A DNA stretch of 64,000 nt from a bacterium (GCA_017536545.1 JAFXHF010000005.1:1-64000); one strand, 5' to 3'; shown: positions 7,805 to 17,546, counted from the first letter of the stretch. Notes: generated from the sequence alone by a model not told the origin. Made by a program: numbers and translations.

Positions 7805-9826
7805 TTATAATGCTGTAACAGAACCATCTAACAGGTAGTCATAGTGTCTGATATCATCATAATTATTTGGTCCATTGTTAAGTGGTGCTAGAGCTGGAGC
7901 CTGTGGTTGAGGCAGAACAGGCTGAGCTTTTGTTGAACGTCTGCTTAACAATGAATCAAAGTCAGGTTCTAGAGTTAATTCAAAGTGGAATCTACCCATA
8001 TGTCTATGACGTTCATAAGCATTGTTAATCAATGGCCAACCCCAGTATAGACGAGCACTTAAGTCACCTGGCAATTGAACCCTTACACCAGTACCAATAG
8101 ATGCTAAGAAGTAACTACCATCGTATGCATCTTCTCTAACGTATGGGAATACACCCGCAGTATCAGCAAAAATTGCACCCTTTAAGTAGTGACCAACTGA
8201 ACGTCTTTGGAAACCTTCACTAGTAGTATAAGTTCTAGGTCCAAGAGGGAACATCAATTCACCACTGAAGAAATAACCGCTCTTACCAAGCATTACACCT
8301 TCTGAGTAACCTCTAACTGTAGCCAAACCACCTGTTTGGAATTGATCCAAATATGGAATATGTTTGTTATTAGGAATTACTTGGTAACTACCTCTTAATT
8401 GACCGATTACCCCGTGAGAGAAATCGTGCAATCTTAAGAAGCCACCTGAATATTTAAAGTAATTAGACTCACTATCCAATATAGGAATAGCTACAGATGC
8501 TGTTTGGTTCAAATACCAAATACCATATTTAGTATCCTTTCTGATATTAAAACCAGCATCAATACTTGTTACTTGGTCAGTATTAGAAATAAAATCATTC
8601 AACACACCACCAGTAATATCATCTTTTAACCAAGTTCTTGAACGTTTATAATTTAAAGCTGCGTGAGTTCTAAATTCAAAACCACGTTCTCTTACGATTG
8701 GTTGATCATAGTATAAACTATATAAATATGAAAAAGTTTTCAATCTACCACTAAACAAAGCATTTGCCCATGGATCATCCATATGTCTAACTTTTGCAAA
8801 AGTTGAAGAATAAGTGAAACCAACTCTACCATCTTTTTTGTTTACAGGAACACTATAATCAAAGAATGGGCTCACTGCACCACGTGAGAAGTATGTACCT
8901 AAAGACATTTGGTCACGTCTATGGAATAAACTATCAGCAACGATTGCTGGACCACCTCTTAACTGACCAGTACTTCTTCTACCTGCATTATCCATCATAC
9001 CAATAACGTGGAATGGGAATGTTTCCTGAGCAGTTAATTCAATGTCTGTAGTACCAGGAGTTGTACCAGCTTTTAAGTTAGCCGCAAGGTTAACACCTTC
9101 GTGATATCTATTAAAATCAAGAACATCTTGTTCTAAACTTACGATATCGAACAACTCGCCTGATTTTTGTGGCATACGGTCTAAGATAAATTTATCAGTT
9201 GTATATCTGTTATTGATAACAGAAACTTCACCAATTTTACTTTCGATAAGCTCAATTTTGATATTACCATTTGAAACTGTTTGTTCTGGTAAATATGCAC
9301 GAGCTGTAACATACCCTTTTTCCGCATACAAATTATTTAAAGCTGCAATCGCTGATTGAATATCAGAAATAAATACGTTTTTACCAACATATTGACCGAT
9401 AACAGAGTTAATTTCATCTTTAGTTAAAATTTCAGAAGGTGAAACTTCAATAGAGTTAACATAAACACCCTTAGTACCAATCTCATCAACTGTTGCCTTC
9501 ATAGCATCAGGAATAGATGCACTTGGGGCTGCTGAATTTTTTACAGATGAACCACCAGTACCATAACGTTTATTTTCATATTGATAATAATCACCTTCGC
9601 CACGTCTACGGTTTTTATCGTAACGCATCATATCACTATCATGAATTTGAGAACCACCAATCTCATTTAATACAGGAATCATATTAGTCCCATATCCTGA
9701 ACCCTGGAATACAGGTGGGGTAGCAACAGCATCGGCATATGCTGAGTTTGAGATTGATAAAGTACAGATAGCAGAAACAGTTAAAACAGTTCCTAATAAT
9801 CGATTACTTTTCTTAATCTTCTTCAT
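7805..9826 (-). CDS. TpsB/ShlB-FhaC-type two-partner secretion porin
   Basis: 673 residues. A Sec signal peptide (KKIKKSNRLLG...SNSAYA) is followed by a low-complexity linker, POTRA domain(s) at about 110-280 (VNSIEVSPSEILTKDEINSVI, LYAEKGYVTARAYLPEQ, KIELIESKIGEVSV) and a C-terminal beta-barrel. The barrel contains the TVRGYSEG motif (the conserved VRGY lock of Omp85/TpsB proteins) and FADTAG. These porins export large TpsA exoproteins across the outer membrane; no TpsA lies beside it here, so the partner is elsewhere or it serves another cargo. GAAGG ribosome site. Divergent from the OmpH gene. Confidence 0.9.
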   Translation of the reverse strand: MKKIKKSNRLLGTVLTVSAICTLSISNSAYADAVATPPVFQGSGYGTNMIPVLNEIGGSQIHDSDMMRYDKNRRRGEGDYYQYENKRYGTGGSSVKNSAAPSASIPDAMKATVDEIGTKGVYVNSIEVSPSEILTKDEINSVIGQYVGKNVFISDIQSAIAALNNLYAEKGYVTARAYLPEQTVSNGNIKIELIESKIGEVSVINNRYTTDKFILDRMPQKSGELFDIVSLEQDVLDFNRYHEGVNLAANLKAGTTPGTTDIELTAQETFPFHVIGMMDNAGRRSTGQLRGGPAIVADSLFHRRDQMSLGTYFSRGAVSPFFDYSVPVNKKDGRVGFTYSSTFAKVRHMDDPWANALFSGRLKTFSYLYSLYYDQPIVRERGFEFRTHAALNYKRSRTWLKDDITGGVLNDFISNTDQVTSIDAGFNIRKDTKYGIWYLNQTASVAIPILDSESNYFKYSGGFLRLHDFSHGVIGQLRGSYQVIPNNKHIPYLDQFQTGGLATVRGYSEGVMLGKSGYFFSGELMFPLGPRTYTTSEGFQRRSVGHYLKGAIFADTAGVFPYVREDAYDGSYFLASIGTGVRVQLPGDLSARLYWGWPLINNAYERHRHMGRFHFELTLEPDFDSLLSRRSTKAQPVLPQPQAPALAPLNNGPNNYDDIRHYDYLLDGSVTAL

Positions 9827-10101
9827 TTTGTAATACCTTCTATATTATTTTAATGTATATCTAGCTATATATAATTAAATATATCTTGTAAGTATATTTT
9901 CAAACAAGGATGGTTAAATAAAAACCTTTTATTAAGAATTAGTTACAAAACCAACCAAAATTTACAATTAACCTACCGTATCATTATACAAAATTGCAAA
10001 TATCATGTAAAGATGTTACAAAAAAAAATAAATCAAACGGACGAGCACCTTTAAAATATTTAATTTTATGTTATATTAACAATATCAAAAGGAGAAGCAT
10101 T

Positions 10102-10554
10102 ATGAAGAAAAGTTTAGGTTTATTTGCAACAGCAGTCGCTATTTTAGGTTGTTTATCAATTGGTTCAGCAAACGCAGAAGGACTTCCTGTAGCTATTGTT
10201 GATGTTCCACAAGTTGTTGCAGCGTCATCACAAGTTCAAAACTTGAAAAAAGAACAACAAGCTAAAGCTGATGAAATTATTAAATTTATCGAAAAAGCTA
10301 GAAAAGATGTAGCTAGTATTACTGATGCAGATAAGAAAAAAGCTGCTGAAGAAAAATACACAAAAGAATTACAAGCTAAAAAACAAAAAATGGATACTGA
10401 ATACGCTGAAAAATTAAAAGCTATTGACGCTTCTATTTCTAAAAAAATTGCGGAACAAGCAAAACTTAAAGGTTACGATATTGTATTAAGTAAAGGTATC
10501 GTGCTATTCGGTGGAGATGATATCACAAACGAAATTATTAAAGCTGTTAAATAA
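10102..10554 (+). CDS. OmpH/Skp-family periplasmic chaperone
   Basis: 150 residues from the ATG at 10102, chosen for the strong AAAGGAGAA site and the signal peptide that follows at once (MKKSLGLFATAVAILGCLS...ANA). The mature part has the family's short beta start (VAIVDVPQVVAASSQVQNL), then two long Lys/Glu/Ala-rich helices that form the tentacles, and closes with GYDIVLSKGIVLFGG. Skp holds unfolded outer-membrane proteins in the periplasm; placement opposite a TpsB barrel gene fits. An earlier in-frame start at 9994 has no ribosome site and would mask the signal peptide. Confidence 0.88.
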   Translation: MKKSLGLFATAVAILGCLSIGSANAEGLPVAIVDVPQVVAASSQVQNLKKEQQAKADEIIKFIEKARKDVASITDADKKKAAEEKYTKELQAKKQKMDTEYAEKLKAIDASISKKIAEQAKLKGYDIVLSKGIVLFGGDDITNEIIKAVK

Positions 10555-10566
10555 TAATTTAATAAT

Positions 10567-10599
10567 AAAAAAAGACCTCTCTTTCGAGAGGTCTTTTTT
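10567..10599. terminator. bidirectional intrinsic terminator
   Basis: AAAAAAGACCTCTC, loop TTTC, GAGAGGTCTTTTTT. It serves the OmpH gene (+) and hydA (-), which converge here. Confidence 0.92.
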
Positions 10600-10603
10600 C
10601 TGC

Positions 10604-12367
10604 CTAAAGATCTCTATAAGAACCTTTAAACTCATCTCGATATGATGTATGTAGAAGTTCATGAGCTTTATGAGAATTAGGCTCACCTAAATATTCTTCA
10701 TACAATTTTTTAATATCTTTATTATCGTGAGATCTTCTGAATTGAACATCTTTCAAGTCTTCGTTATAAAGACCTTCAGCTCTTAGTTTGCGTTTTTCTG
10801 GAGTATTACAGCTGATTGGCTGACCTCCACCATTTACACAACCTCCAGGACAAGCCATTACTTCCAACAATTGGAAATTAGCTGTACCATTTTTAATTTC
10901 TTGAATAGCTTTTTCTGCTTCTTTTAATGTTGAAACAACTCTGATAGTAACTTTTGTACCTTTAATATCAAGAGTTACAGATTTATTATAAGCAGATTGG
11001 TCAACACCACGCAATTCAACGATATCGTTATTTGCAATATCTTCACCAGTTACCATATAGTAAGCTGTTCTAGCAGCAGCTTCTGCAACACCACCAGAAG
11101 CACCGAAGATTGTAGCAGCACCAGTATACTCACCAAATGGACTATCTGCCATTTCTGGTTCAATAGTTTTTAAATCGATACCCGCAGATTTAATCATCTG
11201 TGCAAATTCTTGCGTTGTTAATACATAATCTGTATCAAAGCTACCATCAGTTGTTAATTGATTACGTTTAATTTCAGCTTTTTTAGCTGTACAAGGCATA
11301 ATTGAAACAACAACGGTATTTTCTTTTGTATATCCTTCTTTTGTTTTTGGAAGAACATCTTTAATAACCGCAGACAACATAGACTGTGGTGATTTACAAG
11401 ATGATAAATGATTTACCATATCTGGATGTTGAGTTTCAACATATCTTACCCAAGCTTGACAGCAAGAAGTAAATAAAGGTAAGTTTTCACCTTTTTTAAC
11501 TCTTGATAAGAACTCAGTTGCTTCTTCCATAATTGTTAAATCTGCAGCAAAGTTAGTATCAAATACTAAATCAAAACCAATTTGACGCATAGCTGCATAA
11601 ATTTTACCAATCACATTTTCACCAGCTGGCATATTAAATTCTTCACCAATTGCAACACGAACTGCTGGAGCTACTTGAACAACAACTTTTTTGTTAGGAT
11701 TGTTAATTTCATCCCAAACTTCATTAACTTCATTTCTGATAGTTAACGCACCTGTAGGACAAACAGCTTTACATTGACCGCAGAATACACAATCAACATC
11801 AGCTAAAGCTCTGCCAGCCATTGGTTGAACAACAGTTTTTGAACCACGATTAGCAAAACCTAAAACTGAATGGCCTTGGAATTCAGAACAAGCTCTTACG
11901 CAAGCACCACAAAGAATACATTTATTTGCATCTCTTACAATTGAAGGGTTACTATTATCGATTGGCAAATATTCTTCTTCTTTTTTATCTGGGAATCTAA
12001 TATCCTTGATACCATATTCTTCAGCATATTTTTGAAGTTCACAGTTACCACTTCTATCACAAGTTAAACATTTTCTGTCATGATTTGCCAATAACAACTC
12101 TAAAACAGTTTTTCTAATACGTCTTGTTTTAGCTGTATTTAAGTGGATTTTTAAACCATTTTCAGGTGGCATTGTACAAGAAGATTGAATACCTCTACCT
12201 TCAACTTCTACAACACACATTCTGCAAGCACCAAATGATGTTAAGTCTGGACGATAACAGAATGTTGGTACGTTAAAACCTGCTTTTCTAATAACTTCTA
12301 GCAAATTAGGTTCATCGGTAAATTCAACCTCTTTGCCATCTATAAATAATACTTTCTTATCTGTCAT
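10604..12367 (-). CDS. hydA: [FeFe]-hydrogenase catalytic subunit HydA
   Basis: 587 residues. N-terminal NuoG-like part: a [2Fe-2S] domain (Cys 37, 48, 51, 64), a His/Cys cluster region (HDRKC...CDRSGNC, 96-109), and two [4Fe-4S] sets (CILCGACVRAC 150-160; CVFCGQCKAVC 193-203). H-cluster motifs follow: L1 TSCCQAW (300-306), L2 MPCTAKKAE (357-365), L3 EVMACPGGCVNGGGQP, then a small-subunit tail. L1 usually reads TSCCPxW; the Pro is Gln here. With HydB and HydC it makes the trimeric NAD(P)-linked group A3 enzyme, often electron-bifurcating with ferredoxin. No hydEFG maturases are in the window. Last gene of hydCBA. Confidence 0.96.
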   Translation of the reverse strand: MTDKKVLFIDGKEVEFTDEPNLLEVIRKAGFNVPTFCYRPDLTSFGACRMCVVEVEGRGIQSSCTMPPENGLKIHLNTAKTRRIRKTVLELLLANHDRKCLTCDRSGNCELQKYAEEYGIKDIRFPDKKEEEYLPIDNSNPSIVRDANKCILCGACVRACSEFQGHSVLGFANRGSKTVVQPMAGRALADVDCVFCGQCKAVCPTGALTIRNEVNEVWDEINNPNKKVVVQVAPAVRVAIGEEFNMPAGENVIGKIYAAMRQIGFDLVFDTNFAADLTIMEEATEFLSRVKKGENLPLFTSCCQAWVRYVETQHPDMVNHLSSCKSPQSMLSAVIKDVLPKTKEGYTKENTVVVSIMPCTAKKAEIKRNQLTTDGSFDTDYVLTTQEFAQMIKSAGIDLKTIEPEMADSPFGEYTGAATIFGASGGVAEAAARTAYYMVTGEDIANNDIVELRGVDQSAYNKSVTLDIKGTKVTIRVVSTLKEAEKAIQEIKNGTANFQLLEVMACPGGCVNGGGQPISCNTPEKRKLRAEGLYNEDLKDVQFRRSHDNKDIKKLYEEYLGEPNSHKAHELLHTSYRDEFKGSYRDL

Positions 12368-12388
12368 AATTTTATTTCCTTATAATTA

Positions 12389-14248
12389 TTACTCTAATAC
12401 GATAGCTTTGAACGGACAGTTAGTTAAGCAAGCTTCACACTTGATACATTTAGCCTGATCAATTTTGTGTGGCTGTTTAACTTCACCAGAAATTGCACCA
12501 ACTGGACAAGTTCTAGCACATTTTGTACAACCTTTACAAAGAGCTTCTTCGATAACGATTTTCTTCATTGCTGTACATACACCTGCTGGACATTTTTTGT
12601 CTTTAATGTGTGCAATATATTCATCTCTAAAGTATTTTAGAGTTGATAATACAGGGTTAGGAGCAGTTTTACCTAAACCGCAAAGTGAACCGTCTTTAAC
12701 TGCTTGAGCTAAATCTTCTAATAAATCTAAATCGCTCATTTCACCTTTACCAGCTACAATCTTTTCTAAGATTTTTAGCATATTTTTAGTACCTTCACGG
12801 CAAGGTACACATTTACCGCAACTTTCGTTTTGAGTAAAGTTCATAAAGAATCTTGCAACTTCAACGATACAAGTATCTTCAGCCATTACAACAAGACCAC
12901 CAGAACCTACCATAGCTCCAGCTTTAATCAAGTTGTCATAATCCATAGGTAAGTCTAAATGTTCTTCTGTTAAACAACCACCTGATGGACCACCAATTTG
13001 AACAGCTTTGAATTTTTTACCATTTCTGATACCACCACCGATATCAAATACGATTTCTCTTAAAGTTGTACCCATTGGAACTTCGATTAGACCAGTGTTA
13101 TTAACTTCACCAGTTAAAGCAAAAGTTTTTGTACCTTTAGAAGTTTCAGTACCCATTTGAGCAAACCAATCAGCACCATTCAACATAATAACAGGAACGT
13201 TAGCTAAAGTTTCAACGTTGTTAATCAATGTTGGACGACCAAATAAGCCTTTGTTTGCTGGGAATGGTGGTTTTGGTCTTGGCATACCACGTTCACCTTC
13301 AATAGATGCGATAAGGGCTGTTTCTTCACCGCAAACGAAAGCTCCTGCACCTTCTTTGATATGTAATTCAAATGAGAAATCACTTCCCATAATGTTTTTA
13401 CCTAAGAAGTTACGAGCTTCAGCATCAGCGATAGCTTTTCTTAAACGTTTGATAGCTAGAGGATATTCTGCACGAACGTAAATATAACCTTCATCAGCAC
13501 CAATTGCATAAGCTGCAATCGCCATACCTTCTAACAATTTATGAGGGTCGCCTTCCATAATTGAACGATCCATGAATGCACCTGGGTCACCTTCGTCCCC
13601 GTTACATACAACATAAGATTTTCCACCTTTATTTGCAGCAGTAAATCTCCATTTACGACCAGTTGGGAAGCCTCCGCCCCCTCTACCACGCAAACCTGAT
13701 TTTTCAATTGTCTCAACAACTGCATCTGGATTACCTTCTTTGATAACATTTGCTAAAGCTTCGTAACCTCTAACTGCAATTGCTTCATCTAAAGATTCTG
13801 CATCAATTTTACCGCAGTTAGCTAAAGCTGTACGAGTTTGTTTAGCATAGAAATTAATATCTTCATTCTTGTGAACATGTTGATGCGTTTTAGGATCTGT
13901 ATAAAGAAGTCTTTCAACTGGTTGGTTATTTTTAACATGACTTTCATAAATTTCTTCAACATCAGCTTCTTTAACCTTAACATATGTAACGTGTTTATCA
14001 GGAATAATAACCAAAACACCTTGTTCACAGAAACCATGACAACCAGTAGGAACAATTGTCATCTTATCATAATCTGTAAGAGTTGATACATCTGCACCTA
14101 ATTCTTTGAATTTTTCGATAATTTTCAAAGAACCATTCGCCACACAACCTGTACCAGCACAAACAAGAACTCTTAAGCCTTGTTTTTTAATTCCCTCATG
14201 AGCTTTTGCTTGCTCTTGTTTTATATCAATACTTAATTCTTTAACCAT
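12389..14248 (-). CDS. hydB: NADH-binding/FMN hydrogenase subunit HydB (NuoF-like)
   Basis: I start it at the ATG at 14248 (619 residues), 1 nt after the hydC stop and with GGAGAAAG just upstream; an ATG at 14263 would overlap hydC and lose that site. Order: thioredoxin-like [2Fe-2S] domain (CAGTGCVANG, GCHGFCEQG), NuoF core with the NADH/FMN site (GLRGRGGGGFPTG, CNGDEGDPGAFMDR), SLBB-type segment, cluster N3 motif (ESCGKCVPCREG), and a C-terminal bacterial ferredoxin domain (CKGCTKCARTCPVG, CIKCEACLTNCPF). This layout is that of HydB from bifurcating hydrogenases. It passes electrons between NADH/FMN and HydA. Confidence 0.96.
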   Translation of the reverse strand: MVKELSIDIKQEQAKAHEGIKKQGLRVLVCAGTGCVANGSLKIIEKFKELGADVSTLTDYDKMTIVPTGCHGFCEQGVLVIIPDKHVTYVKVKEADVEEIYESHVKNNQPVERLLYTDPKTHQHVHKNEDINFYAKQTRTALANCGKIDAESLDEAIAVRGYEALANVIKEGNPDAVVETIEKSGLRGRGGGGFPTGRKWRFTAANKGGKSYVVCNGDEGDPGAFMDRSIMEGDPHKLLEGMAIAAYAIGADEGYIYVRAEYPLAIKRLRKAIADAEARNFLGKNIMGSDFSFELHIKEGAGAFVCGEETALIASIEGERGMPRPKPPFPANKGLFGRPTLINNVETLANVPVIMLNGADWFAQMGTETSKGTKTFALTGEVNNTGLIEVPMGTTLREIVFDIGGGIRNGKKFKAVQIGGPSGGCLTEEHLDLPMDYDNLIKAGAMVGSGGLVVMAEDTCIVEVARFFMNFTQNESCGKCVPCREGTKNMLKILEKIVAGKGEMSDLDLLEDLAQAVKDGSLCGLGKTAPNPVLSTLKYFRDEYIAHIKDKKCPAGVCTAMKKIVIEEALCKGCTKCARTCPVGAISGEVKQPHKIDQAKCIKCEACLTNCPFKAIVLE

Positions 14249-14249
14249 A

Positions 14250-14744
14250 CTATCTTTCTCCATTCAAAAGAGTTTCTAAAATAACTTTTATTGCATCAGA
14301 TGTCATTTGTGGATAAACTTTTTCGTTAATTACACAAACAGGTGCTAAACCACAAGCTCCAAGACAACTTACAGTTTCTAAAGAGAACAAACCATCGTCT
14401 GTTGTCATTTGACCATCTTTCAATTTTAAATATGATTTAATTGCGTTAAGTACTGGCATTGAACCTCTAACGTGACAAGCTGTACCATCACAAACTTTAA
14501 TTTCATATTTACCTTTTGGATCCAACGAGAACTGAGCATAAAAAGTAGCAACACCAAAAACTGTTGCTGGAGAAAGCCCTTCAATCTTTGTACCAATGTA
14601 AATCAATGCATCTTCAGGTAAGTATCTGTACTCTTCCTGAACCTTTTGCAAAATCGCAATTAAGTTAGATTTTTTTGAACCATAAGACTCAAGAATCGAA
14701 TCTAGCTTAGCAGTGTCGATTTTGTGAGGATTAGTAATACTCAT
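14250..14744 (-). CDS. hydC: NuoE-like [2Fe-2S] hydrogenase subunit HydC
   Basis: 164 residues. A helical N-terminus (LDSILESYGSKKSNLIAILQKVQ, family positions) leads to a thioredoxin-like [2Fe-2S] fold with ligands in KVCDGTACHVRGS and SCLGACGLAP (C-x4-C ... C-x3-C). It accepts electrons from the HydB flavin site. First gene of the hydCBA operon; a promoter lies at 14825-14853. Confidence 0.95.
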   Translation of the reverse strand: MSITNPHKIDTAKLDSILESYGSKKSNLIAILQKVQEEYRYLPEDALIYIGTKIEGLSPATVFGVATFYAQFSLDPKGKYEIKVCDGTACHVRGSMPVLNAIKSYLKLKDGQMTTDDGLFSLETVSCLGACGLAPVCVINEKVYPQMTSDAIKVILETLLNGER

Positions 14745-14824
14745 TTCAAACTCCTATCCTATATATTCAATTGTATTAACCCACAACTGCCTGTACACTA
14801 TTAAACAGGTCAATTAATGTTTAC

Positions 14825-14853
14825 ATATTAGCACAAAACACTAGTAAAGACAA
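14825..14853 (-). promoter_or_regulatory. promoter of hydCBA
   Basis: On the minus strand, TTGTCT, 17 nt, TAATAT, with GTGC before the -10 (extended -10 like several other promoters here). It lies between hydC and the end of the next minus-strand gene. Confidence 0.5.
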
Positions 14854-14857
14854 GAGA

Positions 14858-15313
14858 TTAATCTTGGCTTTTCACTACTTTTACTAAATCTTCAAAAGTT
14901 CTAAAAAAAGCTCTAATAAAATTATCTTCATAATGGGAAGATACTGTTTTCTTTACCGCTTTACCATCAAAATCAATCAAATCAACTTCTTTAGACTTTT
15001 GAAAAATGTATGAATCTTTCCAAGGATGAACAACAAAATTTGTCATTTGTCTATTGCTACCATCACGATTTTGTACAGTTAAAGAAATAATATTATCAGT
15101 AATATTTCTCACATATTGAGGTTGTTCATGGGTTTTATTTTTTGCAGTTCGCTGAACAAATAAGTCTACATTATGGGCTTTAGCATAACCTTCTAACATC
15201 GGTTGAACATTAAGCAATTTATCCAACGCCAATGATGCAGGATCTGCTTCTTCTAAACATCTCGCAATCTTAACATGCGGAATTTCTTCAATAAATAGGG
15301 GTAAAATTTTCAT
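14858..15313 (-). CDS. unknown 151-residue protein
   Basis: Soluble-looking protein (MKILPLFIEEIPHVK...) with no signal peptide or membrane helix and no motif I recognise. It has an AGGAGAG ribosome site. The start codon and first codons pair with the leader in a 16-bp hairpin (15298-15343). It follows the DUF2339 gene on the same strand after a 52-nt gap and stops 5 nt before the hydCBA promoter. Confidence 0.7.
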   Translation of the reverse strand: MKILPLFIEEIPHVKIARCLEEADPASLALDKLLNVQPMLEGYAKAHNVDLFVQRTAKNKTHEQPQYVRNITDNIISLTVQNRDGSNRQMTNFVVHPWKDSYIFQKSKEVDLIDFDGKAVKKTVSSHYEDNFIRAFFRTFEDLVKVVKSQD

Positions 15314-15343
15314 GTATATTCTCTCCTATGAAAATCTTACCCC
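15298..15343 (-). promoter_or_regulatory. hairpin sequestering a start codon
   Basis: On the minus strand, GGGGTAAGATTTTCAT, loop AGGAGAGAATATAC, ATGAAAATTTTACCCC: 16 bp with a single G-U. The Shine-Dalgarno AGGAGAG is in the loop and the ATG of the 151-residue gene closes the stem. Confidence 0.6.
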
Positions 15344-15365
15344 AAAATTTTTATAAAATAAAGTA

Positions 15366-17492
15366 CTATTTTTTATTTTTATTCACTGTATAGATATACG
15401 ATACTAACATCAAAATAATACCCAGAGCTAAAAATGCAACTAATTTATACAACGCATCAACTTTTGCCAAATCATAAATGAATATTCTAGCAATAGTTAA
15501 TACTATAATTACAATCCCTGAGTTTATTAAATACTTGCAATTTTTAACGATACCAGCAATTGTCACCAAACCTGAATACAATACCCAAGATAATGATATT
15601 AAATACTGCCAACCTTCTCCATACAATTTTGGAATACCCGCACTTTCAGAATGAGCAAGAAAGAATCCGAAAAATACCGCAAAATATTTATAAATATCTG
15701 TTTTATCCCATTTTGAATACATTAGACAAGCAACAATCGCAAGTACATATGCTGCAAATCTTAAATTTAAAATTGGCAAATAAGCTTCTGGATACCAATA
15801 CGAACCACAAATTAAGAACAATGAAGTCAATGCAAATATAATATAACTTGCAACATTGAACAATAAGGATTTTGTAACGACACTGATTTTCTTTGTATTA
15901 AGTGCATAAATAAACCCAACGATAACAAATAACATAAATTTATTAAAATCAGCAAAATCATTATTTTCACCAAATTTTAACAAGTAAGAATTGATTTCAC
16001 CTAACACATACAAATACCCCAAAGACACCCCTAAAAAGCGAAGCCAGTTAGATGAAACAGGTTTCCAATTTCTTAATATCAAAGATGAAAATAACATAGA
16101 TACAACAGGCACTAGAAAAACTAAACTTCTTGGATTTACAACTGGAGCATACTGAGTAATCAAACAATATTCTCCTGCTGATTGAGCCAACAATGCCCCA
16201 ACAAAAGCTGTAGAATAAAATGCAACAACAGATGGCATTAAATAATCTAACCTAAATACACCTGAAAGCACCGATAGAATTAATGCGACAACAGTCCAAC
16301 TAACAACACTTTGCACATCATTTAAAACAATAGCGATATACAACCAAATATTTATCAATACAAAATATTCATAATATTTATAGAGAAAAGTTTTGATAAA
16401 TCTTGAATAAGCTGCAAACACTAAATAAATTACACCAGTTACAATAAATAACACCCCAAGAGTATCATGTACATTATGGAACATTACTAAAGTGAAAGTG
16501 GTAAGAATTGCATAATTGATAGCGGACGCAGCATTATCTAAAAGACTAGTTTTATCAACCCTAAACAAATCATACAATACATAAATTCCCCATAAGATAA
16601 TTGGATAAACAATATTTTTTTCTGGCTGATATGCGTAAGAGCCTAACAATACAAGCATTGATAACAGTAAATTTATAATATTTACAACTCTATAATTTTT
16701 ATTTCTCAATGTGAACACTAAAGATAGTGCGTTTAAAAATATCAAGAAACTAAATAACTCTTCAAATTTAACACCTGAAGTTAGTGGAGTAAGGTAACCA
16801 CCAATCAAACCTATCACAAGCATTGATACAGTTTTTGTTTTTTCTGCAAACAAATATGTTGTCAAAAGAAGCAACCCTCCAACAACCAAGGTTGTAATAG
16901 AATTATAAATATGCAAAACCGAATACCCACAGAATGTTGTAATAAATAGAGTAGCAAAACCAGTACCCAGCAACACTTCTGAATAATTTTTCATATTATC
17001 CTTTTTATGCAAGTAAAAACCACCAGCTAAAAATCCAAAACCTAGAATAATACCAGCAAAAAGTTTCATAACAGGAGTAAATACAATAAACGGAGAAACT
17101 AATTTTATCAAAATTACCATAGCTATAATAATCGCTAACGCCCCGATTTTGTTAAATACATTACCTAATAATGCTTTTTGGATATCAAAATCATCTTTCT
17201 TAACTTCTTTATAAATCGGCTTAGGAGTATTCACCTGTTTAACTTCAGATGTAGAAGGAACTGGTGAAGCAACAGTTTTTTCACTAGCTTCTTCAACCTT
17301 GTTATCTTCAACAAATTCATTCAACTTAGGTTCAACCTTTGGTGAAACATACCCATTTGCAGTAAGTTTTTCCAAATCATTTAATTTTTTACACACATAC
17401 TTCAAAGTCGAAGATAACGAATCTACCTTACCTTGCAACGTTACTATCCAACACACTAAGACAATAAATAATAAAAAGCTAAAAAATCCCAT
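15366..17492 (-). CDS. DUF2339-family polytopic membrane protein
   Basis: 708 residues. Residues 1-18 form a membrane anchor, then a short coiled coil (VDSLSSTLKYVCKKLNDLEKL), a charged/Pro linker to about residue 100, and then roughly twenty hydrophobic segments to the end. The long run of helices with GALAIIIAMVILIK and GFLAGGFYLHKK at its start matches DUF2339, a family of unknown function in many Gram-negatives. The ATG at 17492 has GAGGAG upstream. Whether nth upstream is co-transcribed is unclear; the gap is 54 nt. Confidence 0.85.
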   Translation of the reverse strand: MGFFSFLLFIVLVCWIVTLQGKVDSLSSTLKYVCKKLNDLEKLTANGYVSPKVEPKLNEFVEDNKVEEASEKTVASPVPSTSEVKQVNTPKPIYKEVKKDDFDIQKALLGNVFNKIGALAIIIAMVILIKLVSPFIVFTPVMKLFAGIILGFGFLAGGFYLHKKDNMKNYSEVLLGTGFATLFITTFCGYSVLHIYNSITTLVVGGLLLLTTYLFAEKTKTVSMLVIGLIGGYLTPLTSGVKFEELFSFLIFLNALSLVFTLRNKNYRVVNIINLLLSMLVLLGSYAYQPEKNIVYPIILWGIYVLYDLFRVDKTSLLDNAASAINYAILTTFTLVMFHNVHDTLGVLFIVTGVIYLVFAAYSRFIKTFLYKYYEYFVLINIWLYIAIVLNDVQSVVSWTVVALILSVLSGVFRLDYLMPSVVAFYSTAFVGALLAQSAGEYCLITQYAPVVNPRSLVFLVPVVSMLFSSLILRNWKPVSSNWLRFLGVSLGYLYVLGEINSYLLKFGENNDFADFNKFMLFVIVGFIYALNTKKISVVTKSLLFNVASYIIFALTSLFLICGSYWYPEAYLPILNLRFAAYVLAIVACLMYSKWDKTDIYKYFAVFFGFFLAHSESAGIPKLYGEGWQYLISLSWVLYSGLVTIAGIVKNCKYLINSGIVIIVLTIARIFIYDLAKVDALYKLVAFLALGIILMLVSYIYTVNKNKK

Positions 17493-17546
17493 AACTATAC
17501 TCCTCTACTAATAAAAAGAGTACAACATGCTTACAGGTGATGGCAA

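Noticed and set aside
9951-9996. Second HLR1 box between the TpsB and OmpH genes
   Set aside because: The two TTACA units are 20 bp apart instead of 10, so they do not fit HLR1.
14745-14824. Rex-type redox operator before hydCBA
   Set aside because: A TTGTG...CAATT-like sequence exists, but the spacing and half-sites do not fit TTGTGAAnnnnTTCACAA.
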